From Methylococcales bacterium (GTDB lineage: Bacteria; Pseudomonadota; Gammaproteobacteria; Methylococcales; Methylomonadaceae), in assembly GCA_026399095.1 (NCBI GenBank), contig JAPLRP010000058.1:1-51512 (forward strand): DNA of 51,512 nt, written 5' to 3'. Made by a program: the position numbers and the translations under genes. Each line of letters starts with the position of its first letter. Position 1 is the stretch's first letter. This document shows, one piece after another, positions 1 to 8,562 of this stretch. A model generated the notes under the pieces. The model was not told the origin of the DNA, did no database searches, and saw only the letters and a list, made by a program, of their open reading frames with translations.

Positions 1-16
1 CAAAAACCGTGCACTT

Positions 17-1508
17 ATGATACGAATACATAGCCAAGCGCAGCTCACTTTAGATGGATTTGAAGCGCCTTTTGAACGCAGCATGGATAAAAACAATCAT
101 TGGGTTAAATTAAGCGCTTGTATTCCTTGGGATGAACTCTCCAATACCTATTATCAAAGCTTCAACGCGAGTACTGGACATCCTGCGAAAGCGGGTCGTG
201 TCGGTGCCGTTATTATCAAACATAGACTTAAACTCAGCGATGAAGAAACTGTCGCACAAATTCAGGAAAACCCGTATCTACAATACTTTTGCGGCTTAAA
301 AAGGTTTTTCTATCCAAGCGCCGTTTGCACCGTCATTATTGGTAGAGATACGCAGACGCATGGGCTTTGACGTCTTTGAACAATTACATCAAGCAATTAT
401 CGATCAATTGGAGCGCCGAACCCCGCCAACCGATCAGACGACAGGCAATGACACTACAAGCGCAACAAGACAGGAGCAAACAAGCCTTGCTGATACACCG
501 ACTGAAACGTCAACAGACCATACAGCACTAAAATCCAACGCCGTCATTGACGATAAGCAAACGTCCCTTACGCATCAAGGCCGTTTTTTACTGGATGCCA
601 CGGTCGCAGAACAAGCGATTCGTTTCCCCACCGACCTAAGCTTACTCAATGAAAGTCGCGAAATCAGTGAAGGTCTGATTGATGAACGCTATGCGTTGAG
701 TTCGCTCACCCGTAAACCCAGAACGTATCGTCAGAACGCCCGTAAAGCCTATTTGGCCATCGTGAAACGCCGTCGACCTGGCTATAAAAATACGCAAAGG
801 TATCAAAGTACAGCTGCAGTATCTGCGACGTAATCTGACGACGGTAGAAGCCATTGTTGAATGGGCTTCCAAATCGAGCCCCCCATTGAGTCCGAAGCGC
901 TTAAAGCCATACTGGGCTTGGTGATTCAGCATGTCGTCAGCCAACAAGCGGACATGTATCGTCATAAAACTCACCGTTGCGATGACCGGATCGGCAGCAT
1001 CCATCAACCGCATGTCCGTCCTATTATTCGTGGCAAACTCAATAAGTCGGTTGAGTTCGGTGCCAAAATGAGCGTGAGCTTAGCGGCGCAAGGGCTTGCT
1101 AAAGTTGATCATATTCGCTGGGACGCCTTCAATGAAAGTAACGATCTCGAAGCTCAAGTCGAAGCCTATCATCGACGCTAAGGTTTCTATTCAGAATCTG
1201 TCGTTGCCGATCCGGTCTATGGCACCCAAAAAAATAGAGCGTATCTCAAAGACAAGGGTATCCGCTAAGTCGGCAAAGCATTGGGACGCCCCAAAAAGGC
1301 AATCGAACAAAACCGGGAACAACTCAAACATGATAAACAACAGCGCCATGCCGACTATCGGCAACGTATTTCGATTGAAAGTAAGTTTGGCCAAGGTAAG
1401 CGGGCTTATGGACACAATCTGATTCAAGCCAAAACAGCTCGTACCTCTGAAGCATGGATAAACAGCATCTGCTTGGTTATGAACTTGCTGGTACTACTCC
1501 GGTACTAA
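17..1508 (+). pseudogene. Decayed IS5/IS1182-like DDE transposase
   Basis: One transposase can be followed through several frames. It has the N-terminal 'Transposase InsH' (DUF772) type region (NHWVKLSACIPWDEL, then QENPYLQYF), a middle region (LDATVAEQAIRFPTDLSLLNESRE), a DDE core (THRCDDRIGSIHQPHVRPI, VEFGAKMSVSL) and the usual end (IESKFGQGKRAYG, SICLVMNLLVLLRY). It is broken by an extra A in an A5 run near 298-302, a frame change in another A run near 786-790, a one-base loss near 858-861, and in-frame TAA stops at 1179-1181 and 1266-1268 where the family has Tyr. No intact copy of the product is possible, so it could move only if helped in trans. The left end of the element may lie at or beyond the window edge. 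Confidence 0.9.
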
Positions 1509-1631
1509 CATGTTCTTCAAATTGTTGTTCAAAATGTTAACAATGAACCTGACATCGCAAGGTAAATTAATCACGAATGGCTATGCAAATTCTTCGCTTC
1601 TGAGTTTTTGAGTAGACTCTAACTAAATTAA

Positions 1632-1775
1632 TTAATTGATAGCCTCTTATCGAGTTATAAAAAGCCAGAAGATTTAATGGGAGAAAACGGCTTAATAAAA
1701 CAACTGACTAAGGCGTTGATTGAGCGAGTCTTAAAAGCTGTATGACTGAACATTTGGCGCATGATAACCATTCAT
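1632..1775 (+). pseudogene. IS256-family transposase N-terminal remnant
   Basis: A short frame reads IDSLLSSYKKPEDLMGENGL followed by KQLTKALIERVLKA, then after a one-base shift near 1740 reads MTEHLAHDNH. Together this matches the N-terminus typical of IS256-family mutator transposases (KPEDLLGENGL..QLTK..IERAL.AEM..HLGY). The catalytic part is absent. About 155 bases downstream (1932-1953) there is a sequence ending ATTTTGTGTAA that resembles IS256-family terminal repeats, in an orientation that does not fit a simple truncation. The family call rests on motif memory only. Confidence 0.7.
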
Positions 1776-1993
1776 CATTTAATAACCTAGCGTTAGTGTT
1801 TTATTAATTCTGGCAAATTACTCCTGTCATAAATTTCACAGGATATTGTAATGAAGCCTGAGTATTAAATTTATTAATTAAGATTAGCGTAGCCGCCTAC
1901 TGCGACTCAGTTATTCTGGCTTCAACATCAAGGGTGTCCTGAATTTTGTGTAATAGACGTCAAAAATATAAATAATGAATGTCGGGTATATGT

Positions 1994-2027
1994 AAACAAG
2001 ACTCATAGGAATGTATGAGTCTTGTTT
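1994..2027. terminator. Perfect 14-bp hairpin, likely terminator
   Basis: AAACAAGACTCATA (1994-2007) pairs exactly with TATGAGTCTTGTTT (2014-2027) around a 6-base loop. It lies about 80 bases past the stop of the minus-strand gene ending at 2107, so it probably ends that transcript. The symmetrical A/T ends would let it work both ways. Confidence 0.75.
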
Positions 2028-2106
2028 TAATAACTTCTAAGCACAATAATAAATTTTTATCTAAATACAAACATTATTTGGCTCGGCTGATCTCATTTTG
2101 GTTTTT

Positions 2107-4968
2107 TTAGAAACCAAATACTTCAATTTCATCTAAACCGATGTTTGCAGTAGTAGGATTTACAGAGTTTACAGTTAGCTTTACCGAATTTGTTACGACT
2201 GAAGGAAAATTAATAACTACGGCGTCTCCCGAATTGATTAATGAGCCAACTTTTACAGTAGAGCCGTTGCTAAAAGTGAGTGTTGCACTTGTTATCTGAT
2301 CATATTTATTAGGCCTATCATATAAAACGATCTTGTTGATTGTATAGGGTGCATTCCATTTAAGATCAATCCAAGCGCCGGTTTTTTGTCCGTTTGTAGC
2401 CCATTCGTGGGTATTGTCAGGCCAACTCTTAACTATGCCATCAATCGCCTTGATTGCTTGTTGATTAGTACTAGTATTTTGTGAAGATGCTGTTACCGAG
2501 GATAATTTTGCAATATTAGTTGGGGCTTTTGATTCGGCAGGGGTACTAATAAATCCAAATACTTCAATTTCGTCTAAACCAATGTTTGCAGTAGTTGCAC
2601 TTACTGTTGTTACAGTTAGCTTTACGGTATTTGTTACCACCGATGGAAAATTAATAATTACGGCATCTCCTGAATTGATTAATGAGCCAACTTTTACAGT
2701 AGAGCCATTGCTAAAAGTGAGTATTGCACTTGTTATTTGATCATTTGTATTCGGTCTATCATATAAAACGATCTTGTTAATTGTATAGAGTGCATTCCAT
2801 TTAAGTTCAATCCAGGCGCCGGTTTTTTGTCCGTTTGTAGCCCATTCGTGGGTATTGTCAGGCCAACTCTTAACTATGCCATCAATCGCCTTGATTGCTT
2901 GTTGATTAGTACTGGTATTTTGTGAAGATGCTGTTACCGATGCTAATTTTGCAATATTATTTACTGAGACAGAAGGGGGCTGTATTACAGCAGTTGGCTG
3001 GGTATTAAAGCTTGAAGCAACAGTGCTATTTCCAGCTGTTATTTTATAGTAATAAAGAGTGCCGCTAGTTAATCCGTTAATTTGAACTGATTGAGTGGTG
3101 CTTAGATTGTTAATATTTGCTGTTGCGTTAAGGTTAGTGGCACTGGTTCCGTAAGAAACAACGCCGGTAGAAGGAGTATTAGTTGTCCAGTTAATTTGAG
3201 CGCTAGTGGTAGTGATACTACCAGCATTATTGGATGTTATGCTAACAGGTACTATCGCTGCTGGTGTAGTAACATAAGCCGTATTAGTTACAGCAGATGC
3301 GTTTCCGGCCAAGTCAAATGCAATGACAGTGTAATTGTAATTTGTGCCCCCAGTAGCGACTGTATCAACTAAGCTGGCTACTGTGCTCGTACCAATTTGC
3401 GAGCCATTTCTATAAATTTTGTAACCAGTAACACCTACATTGTCAGTAGAGGCACTCCAAGCTAAATTGACCTGAGTAGACGAAGTTGCGTAAGCAGTCA
3501 AATTGGTTGGTGTTGATGGGGCCGTGGAATCAACACCAGGAGTTTGTAATTGATAAGCGCCTATATCTGTCACTGATCCTGTGCGAGGGCTCTTAAAAAA
3601 ATCGTCAGTCACTTGTGGGATACCTAAACCCGCACCAATCAGTGGTGAACTTGGAAGTAATTTGAAATAATCCGGTAATAAATTGCCGGGGGTTGTTGAT
3701 CCTGTTTTGGTCAATTGTGGATCTGCATTGATATTGGTGGGTGATGCTGCTAACGAAGGTGTAAGTGCCCAGTTGTTATAAGAAAAAGTAATTCCCTTGT
3801 TTGAGGGTACACTGCTATTTCTTCCTGTAATAATATTGTTGATAATCTGTGAATTGGTATTAACTATTGCGAGACTTCCACCTGATCCAATAGAAATGCT
3901 GCCTTCAACAATTGTATTATTTGCAATTAGGCTATTTTTTAGTCCAGAATTTAAAACACCTGTCCATGAAAAAACTGCTACATCAGTATTATAAATAATA
4001 TTATTGATAATAATGTTGTTTGTTGAGCGAGGAGCGCTTGATACTTCATCGGCGAGCATCACAGGAGGATGGCCATTAAATCGAGTGGATATAGCCGGAA
4101 CTGGAGAAACATAAATAAAATTACGTTGAACTAAGCTATTTGTAGCGTCGGAAAGATAAAAGTTAATTGTCCAATTGTCATAAACAATATTATCTTCTAG
4201 TATGCAGTGATCCGTTTCGAAGCATGATAAACCCTCGCCCCAGTTGTTAAAAACTTTATTTCGACGGAGAGTAGGATAGGACGTTATGTGTGGTATTGAA
4301 GAAGAGGAACTACCTCTGGCAGCTGTGATTCCAGACCCCCAAGTTGCAGACCCCGAATTGATTGAATTACTAAGACTGTTTTGCCATGCTATAGAATCCT
4401 CGACAATATTATAATCACCATGTATTTGAATCCCACTACCCCAAGTGTGATGAACATTCATTTTACTGATTCTATTATGATGTCCATTAGATTCTATGCC
4501 AGTTCCAGCTAGAAATTTTCCTGTGATATTACTATTACTGACTTCAAATCCGGAAATAGTGTTGTAATTCCCATTTATAGATAACAACACCCCCCAGTCT
4601 CCGCTAGGCAAGGTAGTGCCTCCATCTATAACTGGTTTATTACCTAAATAAGCACTTAATGTAATACCACTTTGAGTTATAGAAACAGTTTCTGAATACG
4701 TACCTGTCATCACGTAAATTGTATCGCCACTTATTCTTGCCTTACTTAACGCATTGGTTATAGTTCTTATTGGCGAAGTAAGTGAAGTACCATTGTTGTT
4801 ATCTGAACCAGATGGTGATACATAATAAACATTACCAGCGGCAGGTTTATTATGTTGATAATATTGATCAATTAAAGCGATAGTCTCTTTTTCCCAATAA
4901 CTCCTCATAAAAAATACGGCTGCGACAGCCAAAAGTAAAACGCCTAATGCATATAATATTTTTTTCAT
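2107..4968 (-). CDS. Exported beta-helix / fibronectin III / discoidin-like repeat protein
   Basis: 953 residues from the ATG at 4968, chosen over an upstream in-frame ATG at 5034 because AGAGGTG lies just before it and the protein then opens with a classic signal or anchor (MKKILYALGVLLLAVAAVFF). The order is: membrane segment (about 5-22); DUF1565-like start (YYVSPSGSDNNNG...PIRTI); right-handed parallel beta-helix with many N-x-I turns (about 40-470); two fibronectin type III modules (about 480-570 and 575-655); and two nearly identical discoidin / F5/8-C-like modules (about 665-800 and 815-953), each ending GLDEIEVFGF. Such proteins bind or cleave polysaccharide at the cell surface, but I see no definite catalytic motif. 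It stands alone; the downstream hairpin at 1994-2027 fits as its terminator. Confidence 0.8.
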   Translation of the reverse strand: MKKILYALGVLLLAVAAVFFMRSYWEKETIALIDQYYQHNKPAAGNVYYVSPSGSDNNNGTSLTSPIRTITNALSKARISGDTIYVMTGTYSETVSITQSGITLSAYLGNKPVIDGGTTLPSGDWGVLLSINGNYNTISGFEVSNSNITGKFLAGTGIESNGHHNRISKMNVHHTWGSGIQIHGDYNIVEDSIAWQNSLSNSINSGSATWGSGITAARGSSSSSIPHITSYPTLRRNKVFNNWGEGLSCFETDHCILEDNIVYDNWTINFYLSDATNSLVQRNFIYVSPVPAISTRFNGHPPVMLADEVSSAPRSTNNIIINNIIYNTDVAVFSWTGVLNSGLKNSLIANNTIVEGSISIGSGGSLAIVNTNSQIINNIITGRNSSVPSNKGITFSYNNWALTPSLAASPTNINADPQLTKTGSTTPGNLLPDYFKLLPSSPLIGAGLGIPQVTDDFFKSPRTGSVTDIGAYQLQTPGVDSTAPSTPTNLTAYATSSTQVNLAWSASTDNVGVTGYKIYRNGSQIGTSTVASLVDTVATGGTNYNYTVIAFDLAGNASAVTNTAYVTTPAAIVPVSITSNNAGSITTTSAQINWTTNTPSTGVVSYGTSATNLNATANINNLSTTQSVQINGLTSGTLYYYKITAGNSTVASSFNTQPTAVIQPPSVSVNNIAKLASVTASSQNTSTNQQAIKAIDGIVKSWPDNTHEWATNGQKTGAWIELKWNALYTINKIVLYDRPNTNDQITSAILTFSNGSTVKVGSLINSGDAVIINFPSVVTNTVKLTVTTVSATTANIGLDEIEVFGFISTPAESKAPTNIAKLSSVTASSQNTSTNQQAIKAIDGIVKSWPDNTHEWATNGQKTGAWIDLKWNAPYTINKIVLYDRPNKYDQITSATLTFSNGSTVKVGSLINSGDAVVINFPSVVTNSVKLTVNSVNPTTANIGLDEIEVFGF
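2111..2971 (-). repeat. Tandem 441-bp direct repeat inside a coding region
   Basis: The segment from 2111 recurs from 2552 with an offset of exactly 441 bases (147 codons) and roughly 90% base identity by eye. Long blocks match perfectly, such as the stretch around 2376-2455 and its partner around 2817-2896. Each unit encodes one C-terminal discoidin-like module. The identity suggests recent duplication or gene conversion. Confidence 0.9.
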
Positions 4969-5773
4969 TTCGACACCTCTATTTATTAATTTTAATGTTT
5001 GACAACTAAAGTGGACTAGCTTTAAAACATTCAAATCAATATTAGGCTAGTTTATCGGATTTGATACTAATTTATTAGCTACAGATGTTTACATTTACCT
5101 GTTAATTATCGATATAATTTAAGGAAAATTCGATCTTTTATTGTCTGTTAATCAGAAATCTATCAATTACGAAGATTTGATAATAAAGGATGATTTGAAA
5201 TGCAAACTTACTAATAACTAAGTTTCGGTAAATTCTTGCCAATTCCAATGAATGATTAAGAATGTATTAATTTCTAAGAAATTTATGCAATAAATTTGCC
5301 AATTTATTTATATTATTTTTGTGATTGTTAATGCGCCATTACATAAATTCATACAAACCATTAATGCTGGGCTTAGTGTCGTTTATTTCTGTTGAACAAT
5401 CATTAATGTTAATTTTTAACATAAAAAATTGAAAACTCTAAAGCAACTATATGACTGAACCATCCTCCATAACTAGGTAGTGCATTACCTAAATAAGTAA
5501 TTCAAGCCCTATAAATTTAACATTTATTACTTACAAATACTCTGAGGCTTATTTATCAGTTAAAGGTTGGGCGATATAACAGTTAAACTGGTCTATAATC
5601 TTTAATATAGTCAATTGCGATTTTTATTAATTATCGCTATAAAGGTTTAGTTGTTGATTCTTAGTCTTAAAGGTATCCTAACGCTAACTTACAATCAGAG
5701 CTATATTTTTTACCACTCAGTTTAAATGGTAGTATAAAAATCGTGTAATTTTAAAGCAACGCTTGGTGTGTTC
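4969..5773. other. AT-rich divergent intergenic region
   Basis: About 800 bases between the minus-strand beta-helix gene and lapD. It must hold both promoters. I see no convincing gene. The only clear structure is a small inverted repeat, AAATTTAT/ATAAATTT, at 5279-5297. Confidence 0.6.
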
Positions 5774-7678
5774 ATGACTTTATCAAGACAATTGTTACTC
5801 TTAATCTCTGCTATTTTTTTAATACTTATCAGTATTAATTTTGCAATAAGTGTAAAAAATTTTAAATCCTATCTTGAAGATGAAGGCCAGATTCATGCAC
5901 AAGATACGGCAACTTCTTTAGGACTTTCATTAAGTCCTTACATGATTGATACGAGTGACCCAATTATTAAAACTATGGTCAGTGCTATTTTTGATATGGG
6001 TTATTACAAAGATATTCGTCTGGTAGATACTGGTAATAACGAGTTGATTTATATTGGAAATGATAAAAGTTTTAAAGGGGTTCCAGCTTGGTTTGCCGAG
6101 TATTTCCCTATGTCAACGATTACTGCTAAAAGCGAAATTAGTTCTAAGTGGGTGATTCGAGGTACCTTATATGTCACTATAAATCCCTCGCTTGCGTATA
6201 GTAAGCTTTATGATCAAGCAAAAAAATTGTTAAGTTATTCCTTATTAACTTTTGTGCTTTCAATTATCTTGTTAGAACTGTTATTACGAATAACCTTAAC
6301 CTCATTAAATAAGATTAATCAATTAGCCTTGCGAATTACCGAAGGTCATTTTGAAATAATTGGCAAATTGCCCTGGACCACTGAGATTAAAAATATCACA
6401 ATATCGATAAATACAATGTCGCAAAAAATAAAAAGCACAATTGCTGCTCTTAACAATAAACTAGATGCATTGGGGGCAAGTTTATTGTGTGACGATTTGA
6501 GCGGTCTTTATAAAAAATCGGTTTTTGAGACAGACATAATGAATCTAATGATGGCTTATACTCCCGCCTATTTTTTTATAATCAAATTGGACAGTCTACC
6601 AGACCTTATCAGAGAGCGAGGTAATGTATCTATTGATCAGTTTTTGAAAGCATTTGCTGCAAAATTAAAAAACACGTGTGAACAATATCCAAACGTTATC
6701 ATAAGACCCTACCGTTTTTACGGTGGTGAATTTGCACTGCTGGTTAATAACGGTAATATTGAACAAATTGAATCTATTGCCCAATCATTGAATAGTGATA
6801 TTGCAGAACTTGGTCAATTATATTTTAAGCCCGACTTGGTGCATATCGGTGTAGTCCACGTTAATTCAGTTTGCACGCCTAAAAGTATTTTGGATTCTGC
6901 TTATGAAGCGTATGAACAAGCACGACTGATTGGCGTAAATAGTTATTACATTCGGTCTAATGATGATTTTTCAAGAGACATTTTAAATTGGAAGGAGTTG
7001 GTTTTTAACTGCATTGACAAAGCAGACTATTCGTTAACCTATATTTCTAAAATTATTGCCTTTCAAAATGAACAGCTCATTATGGAAGAAGCTTCGGCTC
7101 AAGTATATGATTCAAATAATCAATTAGTTGCTATTGGTCCATTTATTTCAATTGCTGAAGAGTTGGCTAAAATTGTCGATCTCGATAAAGGTGTCATTAA
7201 TATGGTGCTGGACTATATCGACAGAGATAATATTTCACACGCTATTGCGGTTAATTTATCAATAGAAACTATAAAAAATATTGGTTTTCGTCTTTGGTTG
7301 GAAAAGTTAATCAAAATCAACCCGTTGATAACCCAACAAATAGTTTTTAGTTTTTCGACTTATGCAGTAGCTAAGCAAGTAGAGGCTTATAGGGATTTTA
7401 TTGAAGTCATACATCATTGTGGTGGTCGCGTTATGATTAAACGCTTTGATTCCCAATCAATGTCGCTAGAGTTTATAAAATCACTTAAACCAGATTTTAT
7501 AAGACTTAGTAGAGAAATAAGTAACGGTGTTAGTGTTTCGTTGCAAAAATACGAGTTTATTCAAGCGATGCAGCAAATGGGATTCTTACTGGATATTGCT
7601 ATTCTTGCCGAGAATGTTCAGTTGGACACGGATTATTATTCGTTAAAGTCGATAGGAATTACTGGTGCAAGCCGCTAA
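5774..7678 (+). CDS. lapD: LapD-type c-di-GMP receptor (degenerate GGDEF-EAL)
   Basis: 634 residues from the ATG at 5774; an in-frame GTG two codons upstream is possible. The order is: TM helix (about 6-28); periplasmic LapD/MoxY-N domain (about 30-150); TM helix (about 152-173); HAMP (about 174-228); GGDEF-like domain (about 240-400) with the degenerate signature RFYGGEF; EAL-like domain (about 415-634) in which the ExL core and metal ligands are not recognisable. Both enzymatic signatures are degraded, as in LapD, which binds c-di-GMP on its EAL domain and sequesters LapG in the periplasm when c-di-GMP is high. The lapG reading frame begins inside its last codons, so the pair is translated together. 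Confidence 0.88.
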   Translation: MTLSRQLLLLISAIFLILISINFAISVKNFKSYLEDEGQIHAQDTATSLGLSLSPYMIDTSDPIIKTMVSAIFDMGYYKDIRLVDTGNNELIYIGNDKSFKGVPAWFAEYFPMSTITAKSEISSKWVIRGTLYVTINPSLAYSKLYDQAKKLLSYSLLTFVLSIILLELLLRITLTSLNKINQLALRITEGHFEIIGKLPWTTEIKNITISINTMSQKIKSTIAALNNKLDALGASLLCDDLSGLYKKSVFETDIMNLMMAYTPAYFFIIKLDSLPDLIRERGNVSIDQFLKAFAAKLKNTCEQYPNVIIRPYRFYGGEFALLVNNGNIEQIESIAQSLNSDIAELGQLYFKPDLVHIGVVHVNSVCTPKSILDSAYEAYEQARLIGVNSYYIRSNDDFSRDILNWKELVFNCIDKADYSLTYISKIIAFQNEQLIMEEASAQVYDSNNQLVAIGPFISIAEELAKIVDLDKGVINMVLDYIDRDNISHAIAVNLSIETIKNIGFRLWLEKLIKINPLITQQIVFSFSTYAVAKQVEAYRDFIEVIHHCGGRVMIKRFDSQSMSLEFIKSLKPDFIRLSREISNGVSVSLQKYEFIQAMQQMGFLLDIAILAENVQLDTDYYSLKSIGITGASR

Positions 7679-8351
7679 ATACCAAATATTCATTAGTATT
7701 ATTTTTATTATCTTTTGCATTGCTTTTATCTCTGCATTTATATCAGAACCAAAAAATAATGAAAGCTGGTTGCAGCTTCACCCCATAGTACTGGAGAGAA
7801 TCGAAGTGAAATACGGCCCAGCCGCAAGGCAGCGTTTTGTTGATTGGCAAAAGCTGATGGTTGTGGGAAAAAGTATTGCTGAACAGGATAAACTACGAGA
7901 GGTTAACGATTTTTTTAATCGTAATATTCAATTTGCAGAAGACATAGTACTTTGGCTAAAGGATGACTATTGGGCTACCCCGGTAGAACTTTTATGTAAA
8001 GGTGCTGGCGATTGTGAGGATTTTGCCATTGCCAAATACTTTACTTTGTTAGAGGTTGGTGTTGACGAAAGCAAGCTGCGAATTACTTATGTTAAGGCAT
8101 TAAAACTTAATCTCCCGCATATGGTGTTAACTTATTATGAAAACCCACAAACTGATCCTTTGGTATTGGATAATTTAACTTCTAATATTAGTTCAGCATC
8201 AGAGCGGACTGATTTATTACCGGTTTATAGTTTTAACGGTACTAGTTTATGGATTAATAAACTAAAAGGAAGTGGGCGTATGGTTAGTGATGGCGAACGT
8301 CTGAATGTTTGGGCTGATTTAAATATAAGGATGCTTGAAACGATATTTTAA
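7665..8351 (+). CDS. lapG: LapG-type periplasmic cysteine protease
   Basis: 228 residues from a GTG at 7665 that overlaps the end of lapD by 14 bases. It has an N-terminal hydrophobic segment (about 7-27) for export, then a bacterial transglutaminase-like cysteine protease domain (DUF920/PF06035). The catalytic triad is visible: Cys117 in GAGDCEDFA, His152 in LPHMVL and Asp169 in LVLDNL, with spacing close to that of Pseudomonas LapG. The family cleaves the N-terminus of giant RTX adhesins near a di-alanine site, releasing biofilm cells when LapD is not bound to c-di-GMP. Neither the adhesin nor its type I exporter (lapBCE) is in this window. Confidence 0.9.
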   Translation: MQAAKYQIFISIIFIIFCIAFISAFISEPKNNESWLQLHPIVLERIEVKYGPAARQRFVDWQKLMVVGKSIAEQDKLREVNDFFNRNIQFAEDIVLWLKDDYWATPVELLCKGAGDCEDFAIAKYFTLLEVGVDESKLRITYVKALKLNLPHMVLTYYENPQTDPLVLDNLTSNISSASERTDLLPVYSFNGTSLWINKLKGSGRMVSDGERLNVWADLNIRMLETIF

Positions 8352-8562
8352 AAGATGAGGTACGCGCTTAACGAAATTTGTTTAATTTTTATAATCTTAA
8401 GCTATTTCATACGCTAGTATTGTGCAGTGGATTATAAAATTTGGTTTTAAATATTCACAGAAGTTCTAATTAATGTATGTTTACGTAACTTTAATATTTT
8501 CGACCTTAACCTCGAGTGTTACAATATAAAACTATATAATTATTTTATTTAGCAGAATATCA

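Noticed and set aside
642-1013. Minus-strand frame of about 120 codons across the transposase remnant
   Set aside because: It is antisense to recognisable transposase sequence and has no known motif.
4969-5034. Upstream ATG giving 22 extra residues to the beta-helix protein
   Set aside because: The ATG at 4968 has the ribosome site AGAGGTG and begins a proper signal sequence; the extension would place it internally.
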